Shown: positions 1-7,453, counted from the first letter of the stretch. The stretch is DNA of 10,341 bases from Flavobacteriales bacterium (GCA_947457285.1 CANGVZ010000046.1:1-10341); one strand, 5' to 3'. The notes: generated by a model not told the origin, from the letters alone. Numbers and translations are program-made.

Positions 1-1964
1 ATCGTATCCTCTCCATATTTTTATCGTTTTCATCATTGATGACTTTCGCGCAGTGCGAATCGGCTTTTGTCAATGTATTTTCTGATGTAAGCTCCGGTGG
101 AGCTTCATTCGTCAATTGGCAAGTGCGTAATGCAAACAATGAGGTTGTTTTTCAAGGTCAGATGAATTTCGATGTCAATACTACGGCACTTTCAGAGGAA
201 GTTTGCATTGAGGATGGTTGTTACACTTTGCGCATTATCGGAAATGCGAATTCATCGGAATCTTCTTTTTACGGTTTAATGACCAACGGCGCGATTACCG
301 CTTTTGCTCCTACTTCAGTATTGTCTTATGGTTCGTCTGTGTTTAATTTTCCTTTTTGCACAGATATCCTCGTTACCGAATGCAATGCTGCATTCACGCC
401 TCAGTTAAGTGATTTCGATGTCTCGACTTTCACGTTCATAAATGAAAGTTCTTTCGATGATTTTCAAGATATTTCGTTCTCATGGACTTTTGATGACATG
501 GGGACCTCTGAGCTTTCTAACCCTGAATTTTCTTTCTTTGAAAATGGTGTCTTTGAAGTTTGCCTTCTGCTCGAGTCGAGTCAGAATGGAGTTGTCACCT
601 GTCAGTCAGAATCATGTCAGGAATTAGTGGTGTCAGAGTGGTTTAATGAAAATTGTCCCCAGGAAATCATCCATACCGGTCAATGCGGAAACTATATCTT
701 CTACGTTGATGAGCCAAATGTGTCTTCTGTGATATGGTCAATAGATGGCGAGGTGCAAAACGACAATGATCAGCATTTTTCATACACTTTTGATATCTCT
801 GGTCCTCATGAAGTATGCGCTGACGTGACGAGTGCTGATTGCGAAATGAGTAATGTTATTTGCAAAAATGTCAACGTTAATTCGTGCGAGTATCCGCTTT
901 GCACACTTGAAATTGACGTAATTGATTTAGGAAACGGGTCTTATGAGTTTACCGCATTCGGTCTGCCTGAGGTTTACCCTATGTTTTGGACTTTTGGCGA
1001 CGGTAGCTCGATTGCGGCCACTTGGGTTGTAATTCATCATTTTGAAGAGCCCGGTACCTATCAAATTTGTGGTGCTATCAATGATCCTATTTGTTCTGGT
1101 ATGGTTCAGGGCTGTATCACTATAGAGGTGGATAATGTTTCAGAATGTCTACCAATCAACTTTGGTATTGATTCGAATCTTTCTGAGGGTGGCCCACTTT
1201 TTTTGAATTATCAATTGATCAACGCCGTTACAGAGGAAGAAATAGACGCTGGAGTAATTTTATACAGCCAATTGGATCAAAGCTTTGACCGGATGGTTTG
1301 TATAGATTCGGCGTGTTATGATCTTGTAATTTGTGATCCGAATTCCGAGATCGACTGGGCTGCGGTAAATGTATTTGGTGGTGTTGGTTTACAGCTTATC
1401 GGCTGGGATGCCGCATGCGACGGCGGAAGGGTGTATCATTTTTCTTTCTATTCTAAATGCGCCATTGGTCCACTGCCGTTTTGTGCGCCTTCTTTTAATT
1501 TGCTTTCCAATGAGAACGGAAGCTATTCTTTTGAAAATACAAGCACTTACAATGGTTTGGCTTCGTACTACTGGGATTTTGGGGATGGCACCAGTAGTTT
1601 GGAGACCAATCCCACTCATCTATTCTTGGAATCTGGAGAATATAATGTTTGCCTCACCATCACCACCAGCTTTGGCTGTACCAACACTGAATGTATGAAT
1701 CTCAATGTGGTGGAGGTCGAAGAAAACGATCGTGCTTGGAGAGTTTTCCCGAATCCAACGAGCGACTTCTTGGAAGTAGAAATGAGCGCAGCTTGGAGCG
1801 ATGCATTGGTTTCCATGTACTCGTATGATGGCCGTCAAATACTCGAGGAGCGGGTGGTTGGAAATCGCATTTTATTGGATTGCAGGGGCTTGAATACGGG
1901 AAATTACCTTCTCGTTTTGTTTGGCAATGGGCAATCTGTCAGGAGGCTGATTCAAATTCATTAA
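1..1964 (+). CDS. Secreted PKD-domain surface protein with T9SS type A sorting domain (5' partial)
   Basis: This is a cell-surface or extracellular protein, probably an adhesin-like or structural T9SS substrate. The first in-frame ATG is at 39, but the frame stays open to the left edge and the upstream codons from 3 read RILSIFLSFSSL, a hydrophobic signal-peptide core leading to MTFA-QC. The true start is therefore outside the window, and cleavage is likely before Gln. Numbering from codon 36 as residue 1, PKD-like beta-sandwich domains lie at about 131-199, 215-281 (weak), 303-365 (FWTFGDGSS) and 496-557 (YYWDFGDGTS). The C-terminal 75 residues (about 568-642) form a T9SS sorting domain: the FPNPTSD motif at 571-577, then YDGRQIL, and LNTGNYLLVLF near the end. 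Two copies of an unrecognised Cys-containing module lie at 7-110 and 371-475. Many paired cysteines suggest disulfides in the mature protein. The ligand and role cannot be read from sequence. Confidence 0.9.
   Translation, partial: RILSIFLSFSSLMTFAQCESAFVNVFSDVSSGGASFVNWQVRNANNEVVFQGQMNFDVNTTALSEEVCIEDGCYTLRIIGNANSSESSFYGLMTNGAITAFAPTSVLSYGSSVFNFPFCTDILVTECNAAFTPQLSDFDVSTFTFINESSFDDFQDISFSWTFDDMGTSELSNPEFSFFENGVFEVCLLLESSQNGVVTCQSESCQELVVSEWFNENCPQEIIHTGQCGNYIFYVDEPNVSSVIWSIDGEVQNDNDQHFSYTFDISGPHEVCADVTSADCEMSNVICKNVNVNSCEYPLCTLEIDVIDLGNGSYEFTAFGLPEVYPMFWTFGDGSSIAATWVVIHHFEEPGTYQICGAINDPICSGMVQGCITIEVDNVSECLPINFGIDSNLSEGGPLFLNYQLINAVTEEEIDAGVILYSQLDQSFDRMVCIDSACYDLVICDPNSEIDWAAVNVFGGVGLQLIGWDAACDGGRVYHFSFYSKCAIGPLPFCAPSFNLLSNENGSYSFENTSTYNGLASYYWDFGDGTSSLETNPTHLFLESGEYNVCLTITTSFGCTNTECMNLNVVEVEENDRAWRVFPNPTSDFLEVEMSAAWSDALVSMYSYDGRQILEERVVGNRILLDCRGLNTGNYLLVLFGNGQSVRRLIQIH
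54..365 (+). repeat. Internal module copy 1 in the PKD/T9SS protein
   Basis: First copy of a module of about 105 residues, directly after the signal peptide. It begins with Cys, has an SSGGASFVNWQVRNA segment, a charged stretch, then VCIEDGCYTLRI and an aromatic tail ending in FPFC. The second copy at 1146-1460 matches the same landmarks at the same spacing. I do not recognise the family. The C-x-x-x-x-C-Y centre and the regular hydrophobic alternation suggest a disulfide-stabilised beta fold. Divergence is high, so this is an old protein-level duplication and not a recent DNA repeat. Confidence 0.6.
1146..1460 (+). repeat. Internal module copy 2 in the PKD/T9SS protein
   Basis: Second copy of the module at 54-365. 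Aligned landmarks are SEGGPLFLNYQLINA (copy 1: SSGGASFVNWQVRNA), VCIDSACYDLVI (copy 1: VCIEDGCYTLRI) and an aromatic end with Cys. It sits between the third PKD-like domain and the last PKD domain, so the protein reads module-PKD-PKD-PKD-module-PKD-sorting domain. Confidence 0.6.
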
Positions 1965-1994
1965 ATTGGTTAATTCCCGTTAATAAGATAGGCC

Positions 1995-2015
1995 TTTGAT
2001 GCTAAAAACATCAAA
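1995..2015. promoter_or_regulatory. Perfect 7-bp dyad in the gap before the DUF2723 gene
   Basis: TTTGATG at 1995-2001 and CATCAAA at 2009-2015 are perfect inverted repeats around a 7-nt AT-rich centre. It lies 31 nt after the stop of the PKD gene and ends 9 nt before the -7-like octamer of the next gene. It could be a weak hairpin ending the upstream transcript, but no T tract follows. It could equally be an operator over the upstream part of the promoter. The sequence does not decide between these. Confidence 0.35.
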
Positions 2016-2024
2016 TGGAAAGGT

Positions 2025-2032
2025 TATCTTCG
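2025..2032 (+). promoter_or_regulatory. Candidate Bacteroidota -7 promoter element for the DUF2723-terC-pdeM cluster
   Basis: TATCTTCG matches the Bacteroidota -7 consensus TAnnTTTG at all but one defined position and lies 24 nt before the ATG at 2057. The same nonamer TTATCTTCG occurs on the - strand at a similar distance (29 nt) before the small lipoprotein gene, which supports a promoter role. The nearest -33-like TTTG is at 1995-1998, 26 nt upstream. That is longer than the usual spacing of about 19-23, so the -33 element is weak or absent. Confidence 0.4.
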
Positions 2033-2056
2033 CCCCCGTTCTACTAAACCGTTAGT

Positions 2057-5000
2057 ATGTCATATCAAAAGCTAAATATTATTACAGGGTGGATGCTCTT
2101 TTTGGTCTCCACCGTTGTTTATTATCTCACATTAGAGCCAACAATGCCCTTTTGGGATTGCGGTGAGTTCATTGCCTCTGCCTATAAATTAGAGGTTGGT
2201 CACCCTCCGGGGGCGCCGCTCTTCATGATGATTGCTCGTCTCTTCTCCGCTTTCGTGGAGCCTGAAAACGTGCCATTTATGATCAATATGTTGTCCGCGA
2301 TTTCATCTGCCGCGACCATCATGTTTTTACATTGGTCAATAACACACATGGCGAAGAAAATCGCTGATCTCAACGGTCCTTTAAATACTGCACGCACAAT
2401 TGCAGTGATTGCCAGCGGTGTTGTTGGGGGATTGGCTTACACCTTCAGTGATTCATTTTGGTTTTCCGCTGTCGAAGGTGAGGTTTACGCAATGTCATCA
2501 TTGTTTACAGCAATCGTCTTTTGGGCGATTTTAAAATGGGAATCAGTAGTGGATGAGTCTGGCTCATTGCGTTGGATTATTCTCATCGCTTATCTCATGG
2601 GATTATCCATCGGTGTCCACTTATTGAACCTCCTTGCCATTCCTGCAATTGCATTTGTTTATTATTTCAAAAAATATCCTTTCTCTTGGAAAGGCGTGAT
2701 TATTACAGGAACAATTTCTCTGGCCCTATTGGGATTAATACAGGTGGGTATCATTATTTATGCGGTGAAACTCGCTGGTTTCTTTGAAAGGTTATTCGTC
2801 AATAGCTTTGGTTTGCCTTTCAATTCGGGTGTAATCTTTTATGCGATTCTGCTAATTACAGCCATAGCTTTGGGTATCTACATTACACACAAAAGAGGCA
2901 TGGTAGTGGCCAATACATTGATTGTTGGAATCATGGTGGCTATCATTGGTTATACCACATTTGCAACAATTGTTGTTCGTTCGCACGCAAACACGCCGAT
3001 GGATGAGAACAATCCGGAAAATATTTTTGCCTTATTGTCCTACTTGAATCGTGAACAGTACGGTGATCGTCCACTTCTTTACGGTCAGTATTTCAATACT
3101 CCTGAAGATAAATTAGATCCATATATAGATGGTGCCGATGTTTGGGTGAAATCTTATAGTGTTCGTGAAGACCGCACCACGAATCGTCTGATTCTTAGTT
3201 CAAGAGATCGTTTTGAAGCTGAGAAGTATATCAAAGACAATCCAGAACAGAAATTAAAACTGGTCGAGGAGTACATTGAAAGTGGAGAAAAGAAAGAAAG
3301 TGTTGTGAACTATCGCCCGGAGTTCAGCTCAATTTTTCCTAGAATGTATTCTAGTCAAGGCAGTCATATTGCTCAATACAAAGAGTGGTCGAATTATAAA
3401 GACTGGAATACACCCTCGGGCAGAACCAAAGTGACCAATGATGAGCAATATGTGCAGCGTTTGGAATATCAGTTGAACCGTGTCGAAACGCAGCAAGAAT
3501 TTAACTCTTTGATGCGTGCGCTTGATAAGAAGTATGCGGAGTTGCTTCCCACAAAAGGGGAGGACATGCGCTATTTCTTTTCTTACCAAATCAACTGGAT
3601 GTATTGGCGTTACTTTATGTGGAATTTTGCCGGAAAGCAAGATGATACACAAGGTCATGGCGATTTCTTAGACGGAAACTGGATTTCTGGTTTTGATATA
3701 GTGGATGAGGAAAGATTGGGTAATCGACAAATGTTGCCAGAAATCGAAAAAGAAAACAGAGGAACGAATAAGTTCTTCTTCTTCCCATTGATTCTCGGTG
3801 CAATAGGCTTGGTGTTCCAGCTTTTGCGTCACCCAAGAGATTTTAGTGTTGTGGGCTTGTTGTTCTTATTGACTGGATTAGCAATTGTTGTTTATCTTAA
3901 TCAAACTCCGCTTCAACCGCGCGAACGTGACTACGCCTATTCAGGAAGCTTCTATGCTTTTGCTATTTGGATCGGTTTGGGTGTGTATGCACTTTACTAT
4001 GCCGCCACCAATATGACATTTAAGCAACTTGGAATGCTCGCTGCAATGACTGTCGGCGGTTCTGTCGTGTTGTACGGTTTGGAAAGTGCGGTTAGCGGTG
4101 ATGGAAAAGGCTTCAGTCTTTCATTGATGATCATGTCACTCATTGTCACCATTCTTTTTGCGATAGCCACAGCATTAAATACATTTATCAAAGGAGAAAC
4201 GACAGTTAAGGCTTTGGTAGCTCTCGTGTTGAGCTTGCCCGCCCCGTACTTAATGGCTGCTGATGGTTGGGATGATCACAATCGCGCAGAGCGTCGCACT
4301 GGTATTGCAATGGCCATCAATTATCTCGAGTCCCTTCAACCGAATGCAATCATTTTCACAAATGGTGATAATGATACGTTCCCATTGTGGTATGCACAAG
4401 AAGTAGAAGGTATTAGAACGGATGTGCGTGTTGTCAATCTCTCACTTCTCAATACTGACTGGTATATTGATCAGATGAAACGTCGCGCTTATGAAAGCGC
4501 ACCAGTGCCTTTCAAAATGCCTGAAAGCAAATACAGACAAGGCACACGCGACGTATTGTTCCTTGATCCATATGGAAAGACTACTGGGTTTATGCCAGTG
4601 AGCGAAGCGATTGCATTTACATCGAATGATGCAAACGTGATTAAGAATGGTGATCGCAATGTGCATTATCTGCCAAGTTATCTTTTCAGTCTAAAAGTAG
4701 ACTCGGCTGCTGTAGAGCAGTTCAGACCTTTTGTGAAGGAAGGAGATTCGTTGGTGACTGAAATTAAATGGGGCATCGTCGACGAACGTGGCGAACCTCG
4801 CTCGTACATCACAAAGTCACAACTCCTCGTATTGGATTTGTTGAATAACATGGATTGGAGCCGCCCTGTCTATTTCGCTGTAACGACTGGTGGAGAAGCC
4901 TACATGGGGCTTGAGAGATACTTCCAGCTTGAAGGTCTTGCCTATCGTTTGACGCCAATATTGCACAAGCAAACAAGCAATCCAAATCTGGAGGGTGGCG

Positions 5001-5599
5001 TGAGAACAGATGTTATGTACAACAATATGATGTCTAAATTCCAATGGGGAAATATGGATACCAAAGACATCTATATGGATGAAAATAATCGACGCATGAC
5101 AAGCAATTTGCGTCTGCAATTCTCTCACTTAGCAGAGGCTTTGATTCAGGAAGGCAAAAAGAAAGAAGCTGTAGAAGTTCTTGATAAGTGTATTGCTGTA
5201 ATGCCCGAAAAAACGGTGCCTTACGACCAACCTCAAATCATGTGGACTCTTAGCGACTTGTACTATGAGGCAGGAGATTCTGTAAAAGGATTGAATCTTG
5301 CAAAGAGAATGTATGAGTTGAATCTACAGGAAATAGACTTCTACTCTTCACTTGATGAAGCCCGCCAAGGAACAATGTCGCGTGATGTGGAAATGAGACT
5401 TCGCCTCAATGCTATCATGGTAGGTCAGGCTGAAGATTATTTTCCAAATGACACCGATGTACAAATCATGCGCAAGCAGGTGGATGAATTAATGGAAAAA
5501 TTTGGTTTAGAACAACAGATGCCAGCAGGTCGACGGACTCCCGCTCCTCAACCGCAGATCATGGAGTTCGATGATAGTATGATGCCTAAGAAAAAATAG
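2057..5599 (+). CDS. DUF2723 / TMEM260-family membrane glycosyltransferase
   Basis: Large polytopic inner-membrane protein of 1180 residues, within the range I know for Bacteroidota members. The N-terminal part (about residues 8-310) is the DUF2723 domain. A first membrane helix is followed by PFWDCGEFIASAY at 31-43, whose acidic pair D34/E37 sits in the first extracytoplasmic loop where GT-C glycosyltransferases keep their catalytic acid, then GHPPGAPLF. A hydrophilic stretch at about 310-570 precedes more helices (about 572-720), with PRERDYAYSGSF at 621-632 between them. The soluble C-terminal half contains FTNGDNDTFPLWYAQE at 767-782 and a helical, TPR-like end (about 1019-1100). The human relative TMEM260 is a protein O-mannosyltransferase, so transfer of a lipid-linked sugar to exported proteins is a reasonable inference but unproven for bacterial members. 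The ATG at 2057 directly precedes the first helix. The stop lies 2 nt before terC, suggesting one transcript. Confidence 0.88.
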   Translation: MSYQKLNIITGWMLFLVSTVVYYLTLEPTMPFWDCGEFIASAYKLEVGHPPGAPLFMMIARLFSAFVEPENVPFMINMLSAISSAATIMFLHWSITHMAKKIADLNGPLNTARTIAVIASGVVGGLAYTFSDSFWFSAVEGEVYAMSSLFTAIVFWAILKWESVVDESGSLRWIILIAYLMGLSIGVHLLNLLAIPAIAFVYYFKKYPFSWKGVIITGTISLALLGLIQVGIIIYAVKLAGFFERLFVNSFGLPFNSGVIFYAILLITAIALGIYITHKRGMVVANTLIVGIMVAIIGYTTFATIVVRSHANTPMDENNPENIFALLSYLNREQYGDRPLLYGQYFNTPEDKLDPYIDGADVWVKSYSVREDRTTNRLILSSRDRFEAEKYIKDNPEQKLKLVEEYIESGEKKESVVNYRPEFSSIFPRMYSSQGSHIAQYKEWSNYKDWNTPSGRTKVTNDEQYVQRLEYQLNRVETQQEFNSLMRALDKKYAELLPTKGEDMRYFFSYQINWMYWRYFMWNFAGKQDDTQGHGDFLDGNWISGFDIVDEERLGNRQMLPEIEKENRGTNKFFFFPLILGAIGLVFQLLRHPRDFSVVGLLFLLTGLAIVVYLNQTPLQPRERDYAYSGSFYAFAIWIGLGVYALYYAATNMTFKQLGMLAAMTVGGSVVLYGLESAVSGDGKGFSLSLMIMSLIVTILFAIATALNTFIKGETTVKALVALVLSLPAPYLMAADGWDDHNRAERRTGIAMAINYLESLQPNAIIFTNGDNDTFPLWYAQEVEGIRTDVRVVNLSLLNTDWYIDQMKRRAYESAPVPFKMPESKYRQGTRDVLFLDPYGKTTGFMPVSEAIAFTSNDANVIKNGDRNVHYLPSYLFSLKVDSAAVEQFRPFVKEGDSLVTEIKWGIVDERGEPRSYITKSQLLVLDLLNNMDWSRPVYFAVTTGGEAYMGLERYFQLEGLAYRLTPILHKQTSNPNLEGGVRTDVMYNNMMSKFQWGNMDTKDIYMDENNRRMTSNLRLQFSHLAEALIQEGKKKEAVEVLDKCIAVMPEKTVPYDQPQIMWTLSDLYYEAGDSVKGLNLAKRMYELNLQEIDFYSSLDEARQGTMSRDVEMRLRLNAIMVGQAEDYFPNDTDVQIMRKQVDELMEKFGLEQQMPAGRRTPAPQPQIMEFDDSMMPKKK

Positions 5600-5601
5600 T
5601 A

Positions 5602-6369
5602 ATGCAAGAGTATTTAGTTCCCTTTCAAAGTGTAGCAGGAATACTGGATCTGTTTACCCTTATTGTGATGGAGATTGTCTTGGGGATAGACAATATTATC
5701 TTCATCGCAATCATTTGCGGATATATTCCTAATAAAAAGGATCAAGCGAGAGCTCGTTTCATTGGACTCGCGATGGCATTGGTAGTGAGAATACTACTTC
5801 TTTCCACCATATCCTATATCACCAAATTGACCGAACCATTTTTCCATTTGGGTTCCATACCAGTCACAGGAAAGGGATTGATATTGTTTTCAGGAGGTAT
5901 GTTCTTGATTATTAAAACAACTTCTGAAATTTATCATAAGTTCAAAGAAGCGGATCAGGAAGAAGCGGTCAACTCTCGTAAGATGTCAATGGGCAAAGCC
6001 ATTTTCCAGATTACAATGATTGATATTGTGTTCTCTCTTGATTCGATCATCACTGCGGTTGGATTGAGCAATCACATTCCAATTATGGTGATGGCCGTGA
6101 TAGTAGCGATGATTGTGATGTTGCTTTTCGCACCATACGTGGCAAGATTTATCGAGGAGTATCCAACTATTAAAATGTTGGCGCTGGCATTCCTAGTAGT
6201 AATCGGCTTGATATTAGTGGTGGAGGCATTAGAGGACGCTCATGTGCTGCACCTCCCCGAAGGAGTTGATATAAAAACATACGCTTACATCGCATTGGCC
6301 TTCTCCATCATTGTTGAGTTGCTCAACATTCGATTGAGAAATGTAAAATTGCGAAAGGCAGCTAAATAA
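5602..6369 (+). CDS. TerC family integral membrane protein (probable metal ion exporter)
   Basis: 255-residue protein with about seven membrane helices and both signature stretches of the TerC family: MEIVLGIDNIIFIAII (residues 23-38; E24, D30, N31) and QITMIDIVFSLDSIITAVG (136-154; D141, D147). These acidic residues lie inside membrane helices and are thought to line the ion path. Characterised relatives such as Alx and MeeF export manganese, and the family name comes from tellurium resistance. Mn2+ efflux or metal loading of exported enzymes is an inference here. No CBS or other cytoplasmic add-on domain is present, so it is the short form. It starts 2 nt after the glycosyltransferase stop and ends 1 nt before pdeM, consistent with translational coupling. 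No yybP-ykoY-type riboswitch is possible in so small a gap. Confidence 0.9.
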   Translation: MQEYLVPFQSVAGILDLFTLIVMEIVLGIDNIIFIAIICGYIPNKKDQARARFIGLAMALVVRILLLSTISYITKLTEPFFHLGSIPVTGKGLILFSGGMFLIIKTTSEIYHKFKEADQEEAVNSRKMSMGKAIFQITMIDIVFSLDSIITAVGLSNHIPIMVMAVIVAMIVMLLFAPYVARFIEEYPTIKMLALAFLVVIGLILVVEALEDAHVLHLPEGVDIKTYAYIALAFSIIVELLNIRLRNVKLRKAAK

Positions 6370-6370
6370 T

Positions 6371-7030
6371 ATGAATGCTTTGAAGAAGGCCGTTGAGAAT
6401 ATCAACGGCCTTTTACTTGAATTACATCATAGCGGCGCGTGCTATATTTCAAATATTGGCGCCCTCGTCATTTCAGATCTGCACATTGGCAAGGCAGGAC
6501 ACTTCCGCAATAATGGTATCGCAATTCCTGCTATTGCCAATAAGAATAACTTTTGGAAAATGGTAGAAGCCATCGAGTGGTGCAGCCCTAAAGAAATCAT
6601 CTTTTTGGGTGATCTTTCACATAGCCGCGAAAACTCTGAGTGGAGAGATTTTGTCGATTTTTTGGATCAATATCCAAACCTGAGTAAAACACTCATCAAG
6701 GGTAATCATGATATTCTGAGTGACCATGCATACGAGAAAGCAAACATTCAAGTGGTAGCAGAACGCGTTATTGAACAAACCCTATGGAAACACGACTTTG
6801 ATGAATCCGATCTGCAGAGAGGGTTTTATCCCATTACCGGGCACATTCACCCTGCCGTAATTCTCACGGGGAATGCGCGTCAGAGTATGAGACTTCCATG
6901 TTTTTATTTTGGTGAAAAAAACGGCATTCTTCCAGCCTTTGGGGAATTTACTGGCACCGCACTCATAAAGCCCAAGAAAGGGGATCGTGTATGGGTGATC
7001 GCTGAAAAGAAAGTTTTACAGGTGGCCTGA
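6371..7030 (+). CDS. pdeM: Ligase-associated DNA damage response endonuclease PdeM (metallophosphoesterase)
   Basis: 219-residue calcineurin-like metallophosphoesterase, normal length for PdeM. Metal-binding motifs are in order: SDLHIGK (D36, H38), LGDLSHS (D81), KGNHD (N112, H113) and GHIHP (H158, H160). The family-specific HIGKAGHFRNNGIAIP segment (38-53), the WRDF motif and the LPAFGEFTG end (187-195) separate it from general phosphoesterases. In many bacteria pdeM sits with an ATP-dependent DNA ligase, an Lhr-like helicase and an exonuclease; none of these is here. The ATG at 6371 is 1 nt after the terC stop. Relatives begin roughly five residues later relative to the SGA motif. An intrinsic-terminator-like hairpin covers codons 5-15. 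The only other plausible start is TTG at 6380, also upstream of the hairpin. The stop codon directly abuts the stop of the opposing MORN gene. Confidence 0.88.
   Translation: MNALKKAVENINGLLLELHHSGACYISNIGALVISDLHIGKAGHFRNNGIAIPAIANKNNFWKMVEAIEWCSPKEIIFLGDLSHSRENSEWRDFVDFLDQYPNLSKTLIKGNHDILSDHAYEKANIQVVAERVIEQTLWKHDFDESDLQRGFYPITGHIHPAVILTGNARQSMRLPCFYFGEKNGILPAFGEFTGTALIKPKKGDRVWVIAEKKVLQVA
6384..6414 (+). terminator. Intrinsic-terminator-like hairpin inside the start of pdeM
   Basis: Arms 6386-6396 (AAGGCCGTTGA) and 6402-6412 (TCAACGGCCTT) pair perfectly over 11 bp around the 5-nt loop GAATA. One G-U and one A-U pair extend it outward, and the right arm runs into TTTTACTT. A GC-rich stem followed by a U-rich run is the form of a rho-independent terminator on the + strand. 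It lies 17-43 nt after the terC stop, exactly where a terminator for the upstream pair would be expected, yet within the pdeM reading frame. Ribosomes passing from terC into pdeM would keep it from folding, so it may act as a translation-sensitive attenuator. Activity is inferred from form alone. Confidence 0.6.
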
Positions 7031-7408
7031 TTAGTACTTTACTTCCTTCACCAACTTGCCCTTTGTATAATGACTTTCCTTGATTTTTTTACCAGAACTA
7101 TCATAGTCTGTACAAATACCATCTTCTTTGCCGTTGACATATTGTTGTTCAGACTTTAGACTTCCATTCTCGTAAAAGTACTTCCAAACCCCATTTTCCA
7201 TTTCATTTTTGTAAGTGCCTGTCCATTGCAAGTTTCCATTCGCAAAAAACACTTCCTCCTTCACCATTTCTTTTGTTGAATTGCTGAAGTATAGAACCAC
7301 ATAAGGTTTGCCATTTGGGTGCTTGCGCATCACCTGCTTGGTGACGTCGGATTGCTGCCCAAGTAAGCTAAATGATAAAAGGAAAATAAAAAGGTATTGT
7401 CCGATCAT
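7031..7408 (-). CDS. Secreted MORN-repeat protein (YwqK/COG2849-like)
   Basis: 125-residue protein with a signal peptide (MIGQYLFIFLLSFSLLG, cleavage likely before QQ) followed by MORN-2-type repeats. Repeat landmarks are HPNGKPYVVLYF (30-41), FFANGNLQWTGTYKN (54-68), VWKYFYENGSLKSEQQYVNG (74-93) and the degenerate DYDSSGKKIKESHYTKG (101-117). Such short repeats form a stacked beta sheet. Databases often label this family 'YwqK family antitoxin', but the secreted Bacteroidota members have no shown antitoxin role and no toxin gene is adjacent here. The ATG at 7408 is the one that opens the signal peptide. It lies 48 nt downstream of the small lipoprotein gene on the same strand and converges on pdeM with no base between the two stop codons. 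Confidence 0.75.
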   Translation of the reverse strand: MIGQYLFIFLLSFSLLGQQSDVTKQVMRKHPNGKPYVVLYFSNSTKEMVKEEVFFANGNLQWTGTYKNEMENGVWKYFYENGSLKSEQQYVNGKEDGICTDYDSSGKKIKESHYTKGKLVKEVKY

Positions 7409-7453
7409 AATAGGGTGTTCTGCAATACGCTTATACCTCGAATGAGTTCAAAT

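Noticed and set aside
7084..7090. Run of seven T on the + strand after pdeM as a terminator
   Set aside because: No stable stem precedes it, and it is the complement of Lys codons in the MORN gene.
7031..7408. MORN protein as antitoxin of a toxin-antitoxin pair
   Set aside because: It has a signal peptide and no small partner gene beside it. The 'antitoxin' label is a database habit for this repeat family.
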